A stretch of 64,000 nucleotides of DNA from Mucilaginibacter gracilis (GCF_003633615.1 NZ_RBKU01000001.1:3038001-3102000), one strand, 5' to 3'; shown: positions 34,750 to 44,124, counted from the stretch's first letter. Translations and numbers: made by a program. Notes: a model not told the origin generated them from the letters alone.

Positions 34750-37700
34750 ATGACCCGAAATTTTACTTATGCTATCGGCAAAAGGCTGTTTTTGTTTTGC
34801 TTAATTCTGTTTTCATTTCCCGTAATTAAAGCCAGTGCGCAAACTTGGTTAACAAAAGCCAGTATGGCTACAGCACGTGGCCAACATGCCGCGGTGGCTG
34901 CAAATAATAAAATTTATGTTTGGGGAGGTTTTACAGGTAATGGCGGCGAATTTAACAGCCTTGAAATTTATGATGTTACCGCCAACAGTTGGAGTGCTGG
35001 AGCCGACTACCCCACTAACACTCGGGGACAGGCGTCTGCTCTTGGTGACAACAATACAATTTATAGTATAAGTGGATATAGTAGCGGGGTTGTAAGCGGG
35101 AGTTACAAATACACTCCTTCTACAAATACGTGGTCGGTTTTAGCCTCGATACCATCGCCAGTTTGGGAAGCCGGGGCTGCCGCTGCGCCCAACGGAAAGA
35201 TTTATGTTTTTGGGGGTGAAGGTGCATTAACCAGTACTCAAATATACGATCCGGCAACCAATACTTGGAGCTTAGGGGCCGATCTTCCAGTAACTTGTCA
35301 AGGTCATGGAGCCGTATTGGATGCAAATGGCCTATTTCATATTATTGGGGGCTCGGACGGGAACTCTGCTGTAAATACGCATTTGGTTTATAACCCGGTT
35401 ACCAATACCTGGACAACGGCTGCTGTGCTTCCAATCGGCATAAATCAGGCTGGCGTAACTTTAGGGTCTGATGGTAATATTTACGTTGTTGGAGGAAAGC
35501 TAAGCCATTATAATAACAATGGAGCATTTTACAATAGTGTTTACGTTTATCATCCAACTACAAATACCTGGACCACCGGAGTAAACCTGCCTGTAAGCCG
35601 CGGTGAAACGCGTGCCGTAACAGTTGGTTCTTCCATATTTTCAATTGGCGGTACTGATGGAACCTACCAAAATACCATATACAGCTTTAACCTTGCGCCG
35701 GGAAATGCCCTTGCTTTGGATGGTAATGGCTACACTGAGCATGGTACGGCAATAAACAATTTGTTTAACGGCACTAACAAGCTTACCCTCGAAATGTGGG
35801 TGAAGCGTGCCGGCGATATGTCTTATAGTAATATTATAGGAAATTATGGTTCCAGCGGCATCGCTAACAGCCAGTATATGATCAGGATTGAGAATAATGT
35901 ACCTCACTTTTGGGTATTTACAGGCGCAGGTGGCCAAGGTGCTATCACTACAGATGCCCTGCCACTAAATACATGGGTACATTTAGCTTGTACCTGGGAC
36001 GGTGCAACAATGAACATGTATTACAACGGTGTTTTACAAGGTACAAGCGCATTAACCGGGAGTTTTGGGCCAAGTAACGACCCGTACCGTATTGGCGCTT
36101 CCTATTTAAGCCAGGGTAAATTAATAGGAAGCTTAGATGAAGTTAGAGTTTTTAACACGGTGAGAAGCCCGGCAAATATACAGGCCGACATGCTGGTTCC
36201 GATTGACCCGGCTACAACCGGTTTGCAGGCCTATTTTAATTACGATCAGGGCGTACCCGGGGGCAACAATACAGGTATTACCACATTAACCGATTTAACT
36301 GCCAACCATTATGATGGTGCCTTTAGTGGTGTAACGTTAACCGGAAACACCAGCAATTTTGTGGAAAGTTATGCTATGGTGGTGCCAACGGCTACCGCGG
36401 CCACCAGCCTTAGCTCAAGCGGCTTTACCACCAACTGGACAACGCCCGTTACCGGAGTAGTTGATAATGGTTATTTTTTAGATGTTTCTACCAATGCAAC
36501 ATTTACTGCCCCGGTTTCGGGCTCCCCTTTTGCATTAAGCGCCAACTCAAAATCTGTTAGCGGTTTAAGCCCGAATACAACCTATTATTTCAGGGCCCGG
36601 GCCGATAAGGTTTCGGTAACGGGTACCGGTGCATTGTCTAATACTATAACTGTAACAACACTTTATCCTACGCCAACTACCCAGGCAACTAATGTAACCT
36701 TTACAAATACTACGTCAACATCAACCACCGCCAGTTGGACAAATGGTAACGGTACAAGCCGAGCCGTATTTATAGCAGCAGCCACAACAGGCAGCCCCGC
36801 TCCGGTTGATTTAACAGCTTATACAGCAAATGCCAATTATGCATCGGGTACTCAAATTGGTACGAGCGGTTGGTACTGCGTATATAATGGCACAGGTACA
36901 ACAGTAAATATTACAGGCCTTACCACCGGAACTACTTACCGCGTAATGGCGGTTGAGTATAATGGGGTAGCCAGCAATGTGGCTTATTTAATTACAACAG
37001 GCACAGGTAACCCAGCTAACTTATCAGTTATACAAACCACAGGTGCTTTATCAGCCCTAACTACAACATATAGTACAGCATCTGCATCAAGCTTTTTCAA
37101 TGTATCAGGTTCCGACCTGAAAGCAGGTGTTTTAGTAACACCGCCCGCCGGGTTTGAGGTAAGCTCCGATAATACAACATTTACCAATACCGTTACCATA
37201 GGTGCAGCCGGTACCTTAGCTTCAACGCCGGTTTACATCAGGCTAAAAGCTACCGATGCAGTTGGAAGCTATTCGGGCGATGTTGTTTTAACAAGCACGG
37301 GCGCCGCTCCGATTAATGTAGCAACGGTTTTAAGCAACATGAATAAAGCACCGTTGACCATTAAGGGCGATAATCAAACAAAAATTTACGGCGCCGCCAA
37401 TCCAACGTTATCGGTAACGTACAATGGCTTTGTGAATGGAGAAACGAGTGCGAATTTAACCACTCAGCCCACTATTAGCACCACCGCATCTTTAAACTCG
37501 GCTGTGGGCAGCTATCCAATCACGGCCACAGGCGCAGCAAGTTCCAACTACAGCATTAGCTATACTGCCGGAACCTTAACCATAGGCAAAGCAGCCTTGT
37601 TCATCACTGCTGATAATCAAAGCAAAACCTACGGCTCGGTTAACCCAACATTCACAGCATCATACAGCGGCTTTGTTGGAACGGATAACGCAGCAAGTTT

Positions 37701-39864
37701 AACTACCGCACCTACGCTTACTACAGCAGCAGTAACAAGCAGCCCGGTAGCAACTTACCCGATCACGGCAAGTGGAGCAGTTTCACCAAACTATACGATA
37801 ACTTATACTGCCGGAACCTTAACCATAGGCAAAGCAGCCTTGTTTATCGCTGCTGATAATCAAAGCAAAACCTACGGCTCGGTTAACCCAACATTCACAG
37901 CATCGTACAGCGGCTTTGTTGGAACGGATAATGCAGCAAGCTTAACGACTGCACCTACGCTTACTACAGCAGCAGTAACAAGCAGCCCGGTAGCAACTTA
38001 CCCGATCACAGCTTCGGGAGCGGCATCATCAAACTACACGATCACTTATACTGCCGGAACATTAACCATAGGCAAAGCAGCCTTGTTCATCACTGCTGAT
38101 AATCAAAGCAAAACCTACGGCTTGGTTAACCCAACATTCACGGCATCGTACAGCGGCTTTGTTGGGACGGATAACGCAGCAAGCTTAACGACTGCACCTA
38201 CGCTTACTACAGCAGCAGTAACAGGCAGCCCGGTAGCAACTTACCCGATCACAGCAAGCGGAGCAGTTTCATCAAACTACACCATAACTTATATAGCTGG
38301 TAGCCTAACCATTACCCCGGCAGGCCTAACCATCACAGCAAGCAACGCTACCAAAACCTACGGCGCAGTTCTTCCAACCTTGGCAGTAACCTACAGCGGC
38401 TTTGTAAACGGCGAAACGAGCGGTGTATTAACCACGCAGCCAGCGATCACGACCACAGGAACGGCAGCTTCATCGGTAGGCACTTATCCTATTACAGCTA
38501 CAGGCGCGGTAGCTTCTAACTATACCATTACGTATACAGCAGGCACGCTAACAGTAACCCCGGCAGGCCTTAATATCACGGCGGTAAACCAAACCAAGAC
38601 CTACGGCGCAGCCAACCCAACCTTAACAGCCACGTATAGCGGCTTTGTGAACGGCGATACCAACAGCAGCCTGACCACCCAACCAACCATCACGACTACG
38701 GCAGTAACAGGCAGCCAGGTTAATACGTACCCCATTACCGCTACAGGCGCAGCAAGCTCCAACTATACCATCAGCTATACCACAGGCACGCTAACGGTAA
38801 CCAAAGCAGGGCTTAACATCACGGCGGTTAACCAAACCAAAGTATACGGCGCAGCCAACCCAACGCTGGCAGTAACCTATAGCGGTTTTGTGAATAGCGA
38901 CGACGCAACGAAACTCACCACCCAGCCAACCATTGCCACCACAGCAACAGCAAGTTCGGCAGTAGGCACATATCCCATCACAGCTACAGGCGCAGCCAGT
39001 GCAAACTATAGCATCAGCTATACAGCAGCCACGCTAACGGTAACGCAGGCACCCTTGGTGATTACGGCCAATAACATCAGCAGGAACTACGGTCAGCCAA
39101 ACCCAACACTAACGGTAACGTATACCGGCCTGGTGAATGGCGATACCAATAACAGCCTAAGCACCCAGCCAACAATCACCACTACAGCCACCATCACCTC
39201 GTTGCCCGGTACTTACCCTATTACGGCAAGCGGCGCAGTAGGCCCCAACTATAGCATCAGCTATGTAGCAGGTACGTTCAGGGTAATCCCGTTAACGAAT
39301 GCCAACCTGAGTAACCTCACGATCAGCAACGGCATCCTGTCGCCAACATTTGCAACAGGCACGTTTAGCTATACCACATCGGTAGCCAACAGCGTAAGCA
39401 ATGTAACAGTGATCCCGACGGCCGACCCAACGGCCACGGTTCTGGTGAACGGCCTGCCTGCAACCAACGGCGGACCCTTTGCAGTTGACCTGAGCGTAGG
39501 CAATAACACCATCACAGTACTGGTAACCGCACAGGACGGAACAACGAAACTGACCTATACCATAACACTGTACAGAGCAGTACCACCAGATGCGGTATTT
39601 GCAACCAACATCCTGACCCCTAACGGAGACGGCAAGAACGATAACTGGATCATTAAAGACATATTGCTGTACCCTAACAATACCGTAAAAGTATTTGACA
39701 GAGCAGGCCGTATCGTGTTTGCTCAGCATAGCTATGCCAATACCTGGGATGGTACCCTGAGCGGCTCACCGTTAACCGAAGGTACGTACTACTATGCGAT
39801 AGACCTGGGCATCTTTGGAGCACAACCGATCAAAGGATACATCAGCATCCTGAGGAAGAGATAA
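34750..39864 (+). CDS. Large T9SS-secreted adhesin with Kelch, LamG, Fn3 and MBG repeats
   Basis: This 1704-residue surface protein has a signal peptide (about residues 1-31, ending ASAQ). Domains in order: six Kelch-like beta-propeller repeats (about 35-320, each with NxWSxGxxLP or IYVxGG), a LamG/concanavalin fold (about 325-500), two Fn3-like domains (about 545-760), an Ig-like domain (about 765-865), eight MBG repeats (867-1513), a cadherin-like beta-sandwich (about 1515-1610) and a C-terminal gliding-motility domain (CHU_C, about 1617-1704) with ILTPNGDGKNDNW. The last is the type B signal for type IX secretion. SprB-like adhesins of this build move cells and bind polymers. The PorP/SprF partner follows. 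Confidence 0.9.
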   Translation: MTRNFTYAIGKRLFLFCLILFSFPVIKASAQTWLTKASMATARGQHAAVAANNKIYVWGGFTGNGGEFNSLEIYDVTANSWSAGADYPTNTRGQASALGDNNTIYSISGYSSGVVSGSYKYTPSTNTWSVLASIPSPVWEAGAAAAPNGKIYVFGGEGALTSTQIYDPATNTWSLGADLPVTCQGHGAVLDANGLFHIIGGSDGNSAVNTHLVYNPVTNTWTTAAVLPIGINQAGVTLGSDGNIYVVGGKLSHYNNNGAFYNSVYVYHPTTNTWTTGVNLPVSRGETRAVTVGSSIFSIGGTDGTYQNTIYSFNLAPGNALALDGNGYTEHGTAINNLFNGTNKLTLEMWVKRAGDMSYSNIIGNYGSSGIANSQYMIRIENNVPHFWVFTGAGGQGAITTDALPLNTWVHLACTWDGATMNMYYNGVLQGTSALTGSFGPSNDPYRIGASYLSQGKLIGSLDEVRVFNTVRSPANIQADMLVPIDPATTGLQAYFNYDQGVPGGNNTGITTLTDLTANHYDGAFSGVTLTGNTSNFVESYAMVVPTATAATSLSSSGFTTNWTTPVTGVVDNGYFLDVSTNATFTAPVSGSPFALSANSKSVSGLSPNTTYYFRARADKVSVTGTGALSNTITVTTLYPTPTTQATNVTFTNTTSTSTTASWTNGNGTSRAVFIAAATTGSPAPVDLTAYTANANYASGTQIGTSGWYCVYNGTGTTVNITGLTTGTTYRVMAVEYNGVASNVAYLITTGTGNPANLSVIQTTGALSALTTTYSTASASSFFNVSGSDLKAGVLVTPPAGFEVSSDNTTFTNTVTIGAAGTLASTPVYIRLKATDAVGSYSGDVVLTSTGAAPINVATVLSNMNKAPLTIKGDNQTKIYGAANPTLSVTYNGFVNGETSANLTTQPTISTTASLNSAVGSYPITATGAASSNYSISYTAGTLTIGKAALFITADNQSKTYGSVNPTFTASYSGFVGTDNAASLTTAPTLTTAAVTSSPVATYPITASGAVSPNYTITYTAGTLTIGKAALFIAADNQSKTYGSVNPTFTASYSGFVGTDNAASLTTAPTLTTAAVTSSPVATYPITASGAASSNYTITYTAGTLTIGKAALFITADNQSKTYGLVNPTFTASYSGFVGTDNAASLTTAPTLTTAAVTGSPVATYPITASGAVSSNYTITYIAGSLTITPAGLTITASNATKTYGAVLPTLAVTYSGFVNGETSGVLTTQPAITTTGTAASSVGTYPITATGAVASNYTITYTAGTLTVTPAGLNITAVNQTKTYGAANPTLTATYSGFVNGDTNSSLTTQPTITTTAVTGSQVNTYPITATGAASSNYTISYTTGTLTVTKAGLNITAVNQTKVYGAANPTLAVTYSGFVNSDDATKLTTQPTIATTATASSAVGTYPITATGAASANYSISYTAATLTVTQAPLVITANNISRNYGQPNPTLTVTYTGLVNGDTNNSLSTQPTITTTATITSLPGTYPITASGAVGPNYSISYVAGTFRVIPLTNANLSNLTISNGILSPTFATGTFSYTTSVANSVSNVTVIPTADPTATVLVNGLPATNGGPFAVDLSVGNNTITVLVTAQDGTTKLTYTITLYRAVPPDAVFATNILTPNGDGKNDNWIIKDILLYPNNTVKVFDRAGRIVFAQHSYANTWDGTLSGSPLTEGTYYYAIDLGIFGAQPIKGYISILRKR
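37351..39290 (+). repeat. Eight tandem MBG repeats in the adhesin gene
   Basis: Each repeat is about 240 bp (80 residues) with the core YG-x-x-NPTL-x-V-x-YSGFV. Repeats 2-4 start at 37585, 37828 and 38071, exactly 243 bp apart, and are nearly identical at the nucleotide level. Repeats 1 and 5-8 are more diverged, so units 2-4 are a recent expansion. Confidence 0.9.
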
Positions 39865-40007
39865 TTCGGAAGATAGAATCAGGAAGCCATAAGATAGAAT
39901 CAGGAAGCCAGAATCAGGAATCAAGAGAGAAAAAAAAAGGCAAGTGCCGGATAACGGTCCCAAAGGATGGGATAAAGAAAGACATATCAAATTATTAACT
40001 ATTAATA

Positions 40008-40934
40008 ATGAAAGCATACAAGATAATGAGATCACAAAATATAAAAGCACTGCACCTGGTAATAGGCGTACTGTGCATGCTTGGAGCAACACAGGGAGCC
40101 AAGGCACAGTTAACAGGCTTCCATTCGGGGTATTTCCAGAATGAGTACCTCACAAACCCTGCAATGGCAGGGATGGAAAAAGGCTTGAACCTGAACCTGG
40201 GCTACCAGCAACAGTGGAACACGGTACCCGGCGGCCCCAAGCTGCAGAATGCCACGGTAGACTTTGGCGCGGGCAACAACGTAGGGCTTGGTATTAACCT
40301 GAATGCCGACCAGGCAGGCTTACTATCCAGAACACGTGTGATGGGTACATTTGCCTACCATTTGCCCATTAGCGGCGATGGTGATAAGCTGAACTTCGGC
40401 TTATCCTTAGGCATCACGAGCAACCATCTGGACTATAGCAAAATAGTAGGCGATGCCAGCGACATCCAGGCAGCCAACTATAACAACAGAGGCGCATATG
40501 TAGACGGCGACTTCGGCCTATCATACACCAACAAGGCACTCACCCTGCAAGGCTCATTACCAAACCTGAAGAGCATCTTCTCACAGGCCGACGGCGAAGA
40601 TTTAGAAATAGACCGGGCAACGTTTTTCACGGCAGCAAGTTACAAAATCACGTTCGACAACCCGTACAACAAACTGATTGTAGAACCCAAGGTAGCCTAT
40701 AGGGGCGTTAAAGGTTTCGACAATATTTTTGATGGCGGAGTAGACCTTTTGATGCCAACCAACCACTTCGACATCTCCACAGTATACCACACCAACAAAA
40801 CCATCACCTTCGGTGCCGGGCTTGACCTGCCTACGATGGGCCTGCTATTTGCCTACACCAACAACACAGGTGCGGTGAGTGCCTATGCACCCAACACCTT
40901 TGAACTGGGTATTAAATTTAAATTGTTTAAATAG
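40008..40934 (+). CDS. PorP/SprF-family type IX secretion outer-membrane protein
   Basis: This 308-residue protein has a signal peptide (residues about 14-33, ending AKAQ; an ATG at 40026 is also possible) and then the PorP/SprF signature near the start of the mature chain (QNEYLTNPAMAGM). A beta-barrel follows, ending LGIKFKLFK with the C-terminal hydrophobic pattern of outer-membrane strands. SprF-type proteins are needed for export or anchoring of one adhesin encoded next to them. The gene lies 143 bp after the adhesin, and the gap holds AGAATCAGGAAGCC direct repeats. Confidence 0.9.
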   Translation: MKAYKIMRSQNIKALHLVIGVLCMLGATQGAKAQLTGFHSGYFQNEYLTNPAMAGMEKGLNLNLGYQQQWNTVPGGPKLQNATVDFGAGNNVGLGINLNADQAGLLSRTRVMGTFAYHLPISGDGDKLNFGLSLGITSNHLDYSKIVGDASDIQAANYNNRGAYVDGDFGLSYTNKALTLQGSLPNLKSIFSQADGEDLEIDRATFFTAASYKITFDNPYNKLIVEPKVAYRGVKGFDNIFDGGVDLLMPTNHFDISTVYHTNKTITFGAGLDLPTMGLLFAYTNNTGAVSAYAPNTFELGIKFKLFK

Positions 40935-41055
40935 TAAAAAGCAGACGAGGTATAGGAAAATATAGAAGTTCTAAAATCATAGACCATAGCTCTTCTATCC
41001 GCACCGAAAACAATATTTAAAAAGCGAACACAAAGTATTGTTTCATTCCGGCGCA

Positions 41056-41262
41056 ATGTTACGCTTTAAACATGGTTTTACCTTTATTGGCCGCATGGCT
41101 TTCGAAACCAATGGTAGGTTTGGCGTAACGCCTGTATTTAATAAGGTGCTTAAAAAAGGGAAAGATGCCAATCTTTTTGTATCTGTTCGGTTCCCGTTTA
41201 GGTTTGGTAACGATCAGCAAACGGCTGTAGGTACCGGTTTACAGTTAGGTGTTTCTTTTTAA
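41056..41262 (+). pseudogene. Remnant of an outer-membrane beta-barrel gene
   Basis: This frame encodes 68 residues that read as the last strands of an outer-membrane barrel: alternating hydrophobic positions (LFVSVRFPFRF) and a final Phe (GLQLGVSF). There is no signal peptide or upstream barrel, so it looks like the 3' end left after deletion of a larger gene. A TTG six codons upstream does not change this. Confidence 0.5.
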
Positions 41263-41267
41263 ATGAA

Positions 41268-41312
41268 ACACGTACAGATAGCAGAGCTTTAAAGCTGTTA
41301 TCTGTACGTGTC
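41268..41312 (+). terminator. Long hairpin after the barrel remnant
   Basis: ACACGTACAGATA (41268-41280) pairs with TATCTGTACGTGT (41300-41312), with an inner AGCTTTAAAGCT palindrome. No T tract follows. Confidence 0.5.
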
Positions 41313-41330
41313 TTCTACGCAAAATATTAA

Positions 41331-41380
41331 GCAATTCGCCACCCAAAATATTTATATTTTGTGATGGCGAATTGCTTTTT
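41331..41380 (+). terminator. Terminator between convergent genes
   Basis: GCAATTCGCC (41331-41340) pairs with GGCGAATTGC (41366-41375), followed by T5. It closes the plus-strand side; the efp gene ends at 41483 on the other strand. Confidence 0.75.
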
Positions 41381-41482
41381 CAGTAGTATATTTTACGAGG
41401 TATTTTGGTAAATAATTGCAGCTTATCTATATCCCGCCCGTACATATCCCTTTGTGAACGGATATACGTTCTCTAACGGTGC

Positions 41483-42043
41483 TTATTTAACACGCTCAAT
41501 ATAATCGCCGGTGCGGGTGTCTACTTTTATTTTATCGCCCTGGTTTACAAAAAGCGGCACTTTAATTTCCACGCCATTTTCGGTAGTTGCAGTTTTAAGT
41601 GCTCCCGAAGATGTATCGCCTTTAACGGCTGGTTCGGCATAGGTAATTTCCAGTTCAACAAAGTTGGGTGTTTGCGCCATAATGGGCTCTTCGCTTTCAA
41701 AAGAAACAATAACGTTCATGCCCTCTTTCAAAAATTTTACCGCCGGGCCAAATAATGTTTTCGGGATGTTATGTTGGTCGAAGGTGGTATTATCCATAAT
41801 AACCATAAAATCGCCATCTTCATACAGGTATTGAAAATCGTTAGTTTCAACACGGCAAATTTCAACCTGTTCGTCGGTAGCTAAACGCGCCTCCACAATT
41901 TTTCCGGTTTTAATGTTACGAAACTTATCTAAATAAAAAGCTCCGCCTTTTCCTGGTGTGCGATGCAATACTTCAGTTACAGTTACCAGTTCGCCGTTGA
42001 AGCGTAGAATATTACCTACTTTAATTTCGGATGCTTTTGCCAT
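41483..42043 (-). CDS. efp: Translation elongation factor P
   Basis: This 186-residue protein relieves ribosome stalling at polyproline stretches. The three domains of EF-P are present. The tip of the KOW-like domain is RTPGKGGAF with Lys32, the residue that many bacteria modify; the modifying enzyme is not in the window. Length and the C-terminal GDKIKVDTRTGDYIERVK signature are canonical. A minus-strand -7 box lies at 42070-42077. Neighbours are unrelated. Confidence 0.97.
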   Translation of the reverse strand: MAKASEIKVGNILRFNGELVTVTEVLHRTPGKGGAFYLDKFRNIKTGKIVEARLATDEQVEICRVETNDFQYLYEDGDFMVIMDNTTFDQHNIPKTLFGPAVKFLKEGMNVIVSFESEEPIMAQTPNFVELEITYAEPAVKGDTSSGALKTATTENGVEIKVPLFVNQGDKIKVDTRTGDYIERVK

Positions 42044-42069
42044 GAAAATATAATTGTAAAATTTAGCCC

Positions 42070-42077
42070 CAAAGATA
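42070..42077 (-). promoter_or_regulatory. Bacteroidota -7 box for efp
   Basis: Minus-strand TATCTTTG fits TAnnTTTG and ends 26 nt before the efp ATG. Confidence 0.45.
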
Positions 42078-42474
42078 GATTAACTTATCACAAACCATGG
42101 TAATAATGTGGTTGGTGGCTTTTTTTTATCTTTCTGATAATCAAAATGATATGTTATGCCTTATTAGAGCTTGCACTTATCAATAAAGACCGCTAACCTT
42201 CGGGCAGGCATTTTTCGGTTTCGCTAACCAATTTATTTTGCCGCAAATTAAGCAAGCGCAACTATTTAAAAAATTGATGCAGTTTAATATCTTACCTTCG
42301 CTATACCATAAAAGCAGCCAGTTATTTAGGAGTGCTATGTAGCTTGGCTGTTTAAAGATATAACACACACAAGAACACAAAATAAAATTGCTTCGCACTT
42401 TTTATTTTGTGAAAAAGCAATACTATTTTTAATGCATATGGTTAAACTAGCATACGCCATTTTGAAAAAGAACC

Positions 42475-42514
42475 TTTTAAATTGGTATTGTTTTTAAACT
42501 TGCCAATTTTAAAA
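42475..42514. promoter_or_regulatory. Inverted repeat upstream of the sigma-54 regulator promoter
   Basis: TTTTAAATTGG (42475-42485) and CCAATTTTAAAA (42503-42514) pair with one extra T. It lies about 40-80 nt upstream of the -24 element at 42554 and could be a regulator site. The rest of 42078-42550 shows no gene. Confidence 0.35.
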
Positions 42515-42552
42515 TACAACTGTATATATGCTGTTGCGTATAAAACATAAGG

Positions 42553-42568
42553 TGGCATAACTTTAGCA
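42553..42568 (+). promoter_or_regulatory. Sigma-54 promoter of the response-regulator gene
   Basis: TGGCATAACTTTAGCA has GG (42554-42555) and GC (42566-42567) separated by exactly 10 nt, as required for -24/-12 promoters. It differs from the consensus mainly by A for T at -13. Expected start is near 42579, 15 nt before the ATG at 42594. Confidence 0.65.
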
Positions 42569-42593
42569 GTAAATTAAAAAAAAAATCCCAAAA

Positions 42594-43934
42594 ATGCAAT
42601 CAACCGTATTGATTATAGATGACGAAAAAAAATTAAGTGCCCTTTTGGCCCGCATTATTGAGCTGGAAGGATACAAGGTTTTTCAGGCCAACACCGGTAA
42701 AGAAGGTTTAAAGGTATTGATGCACGAAGAGATTAATGTAGTGATAAGCGATGTTAAGCTGCCCGATATTAACGGCGTAGAACTAGTTAAACAAATTAAA
42801 GAAAAAAAGCCTTACGTAGAAGTAATTAACCTAACGGCCTTCGGCACCATTCAGGATGGGGTACTATCTATCAAAAACGGCGCCTTTGATTACATAACCA
42901 AAGGCGACGATAACGATAAAATATTGCCTATGCTAAGCAAGGCAATGGAAAAAGCCTTGTTACAAATACAGGTTTTTCAGCTTAAAAACAAAATAGGCAA
43001 TAACCACACTTTCGATTCTATCATAGGCCATTCAAAGGCCATCAACGCCGCTATCGAACTTTCAAAAAAAGTATCCGTTACCGATACCACCGTTTTATTG
43101 CTTGGGGAAACCGGCACCGGGAAAGAAGTTTTTGCGCAGGCCATACATTACAATAGTGCGCGCAAAACGCAAAATTTTGTTGCCGTTAACTGTAGTGCCT
43201 TTGGTAAAGATTTGCTGGAGAGCGAATTATTTGGCCATAAAGCAGGCGCATTTACAGGTGCCGTAAAAGATAAAAAAGGTTTGTTTGAAGAAGCCGACGG
43301 GGGCACATTGTTTTTAGATGAAATTGGCGAAATGAATATTGACCTGCAAGCCAAAATATTGCGGGTAATTGAGCGTGGCGAGTTTATTAAAGTGGGCGAT
43401 ACTAAAACGCTTAAAATTAATGTACGCATTATTGCAGCAACCAACCGCAGGCTTGACGACGAAATTGCTAAAGGCAATTTTAGGGAAGATTTGTTTTACC
43501 GCTTATCGGTTTTCCAAATAGTTTTGCCATCGCTTAACGAGCGTAAAGATGATATACCTTTACTTGCCAAACACTATTTAAAAGAATACACCCGCAAAAT
43601 TGGACAAAAAATTACCGGGATGGACCCCGAGTTTTTAAGCCGTTTAGAAAAACATAAGTGGAAGGGCAACATCCGCGAACTAAAAAACATTATCGAACGC
43701 TCTGTTATTATATGCAGCACCCCAACCCTCACCGCCGATGTGCTGCCTATTGATTTTTATGGCGATATGGACGCGGCGGCATCATCATACACTTTGGCAG
43801 CTATCGAAAAAAATCACATCAACAAAATATTGCATTTTGCAAAGGGCAATAAAACCGAAGCCGCCCGTTTGCTTGATATTGGTTTAACAACTCTTTACCG
43901 CAAAATAGACGAATATCATTTAAACAAAGAATAA
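42594..43934 (+). CDS. NtrC-family sigma-54 response regulator of the Kdp locus
   Basis: This 446-residue regulator has a receiver domain (acidic Asp9/Asp10, phosphoacceptor Asp53 in VVISDVKLPD), an AAA+ sigma-54 activation domain with Walker A GETGTGKE (about 168-175), the sigma-54 contact loop GAFTGA (about 218-223) and Walker B GGTLFLDEIGEM, and a C-terminal Fis-type HTH (GNKTEAARLLDIGLTTLYRK). It activates sigma-54 promoters from upstream sites. Its position directly before kdpFABC and the kinases suggests that it replaces KdpE. A terminator follows at 43970, so kdp has its own promoter, which is also of sigma-54 type. Confidence 0.93.
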   Translation: MQSTVLIIDDEKKLSALLARIIELEGYKVFQANTGKEGLKVLMHEEINVVISDVKLPDINGVELVKQIKEKKPYVEVINLTAFGTIQDGVLSIKNGAFDYITKGDDNDKILPMLSKAMEKALLQIQVFQLKNKIGNNHTFDSIIGHSKAINAAIELSKKVSVTDTTVLLLGETGTGKEVFAQAIHYNSARKTQNFVAVNCSAFGKDLLESELFGHKAGAFTGAVKDKKGLFEEADGGTLFLDEIGEMNIDLQAKILRVIERGEFIKVGDTKTLKINVRIIAATNRRLDDEIAKGNFREDLFYRLSVFQIVLPSLNERKDDIPLLAKHYLKEYTRKIGQKITGMDPEFLSRLEKHKWKGNIRELKNIIERSVIICSTPTLTADVLPIDFYGDMDAAASSYTLAAIEKNHINKILHFAKGNKTEAARLLDIGLTTLYRKIDEYHLNKE

Positions 43935-43969
43935 ACAACAATATTTACCCCATGCCATAGCTATATGGT

Positions 43970-43999
43970 AAAACCCTACCAATTTGGAAGGGTTTTTTT
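43970..43999 (+). terminator. Terminator of the response-regulator gene
   Basis: The stem AAAACCCTACC / GGAAGGGTTTT has a 5-nt loop and one mismatch and is followed by T-rich sequence, 36 nt after the stop codon. Confidence 0.75.
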
Positions 44000-44009
44000 G
44001 TGTGCAATA

Positions 44010-44023
44010 ACATTATTTAATGT
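44010..44023. promoter_or_regulatory. Candidate enhancer palindrome for the kdp promoter
   Basis: ACATTATTTAATGT is a perfect 6-2-6 palindrome centred about 88 nt upstream of the expected kdp start, a usual distance for sigma-54 activator sites. The protein that binds is inferred. Confidence 0.4.
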
Positions 44024-44078
44024 GATATTGGTTATATGTATATGATTTTCAGATGTTTAAGTTAGTTGTGGTTATTGT

Positions 44079-44094
44079 TGGCACATCTTTGGCA
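44079..44094 (+). promoter_or_regulatory. Sigma-54 promoter of kdpFABC
   Basis: TGGCACATCTTTGGCA has GG (44080-44081) and GC (44092-44093) exactly 10 nt apart and a full TGGCAC -24 element. Expected start is near 44105, ahead of the 30-codon gene at 44125. Confidence 0.75.
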
Positions 44095-44124
44095 AACAGC
44101 ACATCAAAACAAAAATTAAACTTT

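Noticed and set aside
37585..38313. Regular 243-bp repeats that might suggest a CRISPR or satellite array
   Set aside because: The units keep one reading frame, are far longer than CRISPR repeats, have no spacers and match MBG protein domains.
42180..42398. A 72-codon Cys-rich open frame upstream of the sigma-54 regulator
   Set aside because: Its composition is irregular, it lacks a start context or family pattern, and the region looks like non-coding leader.
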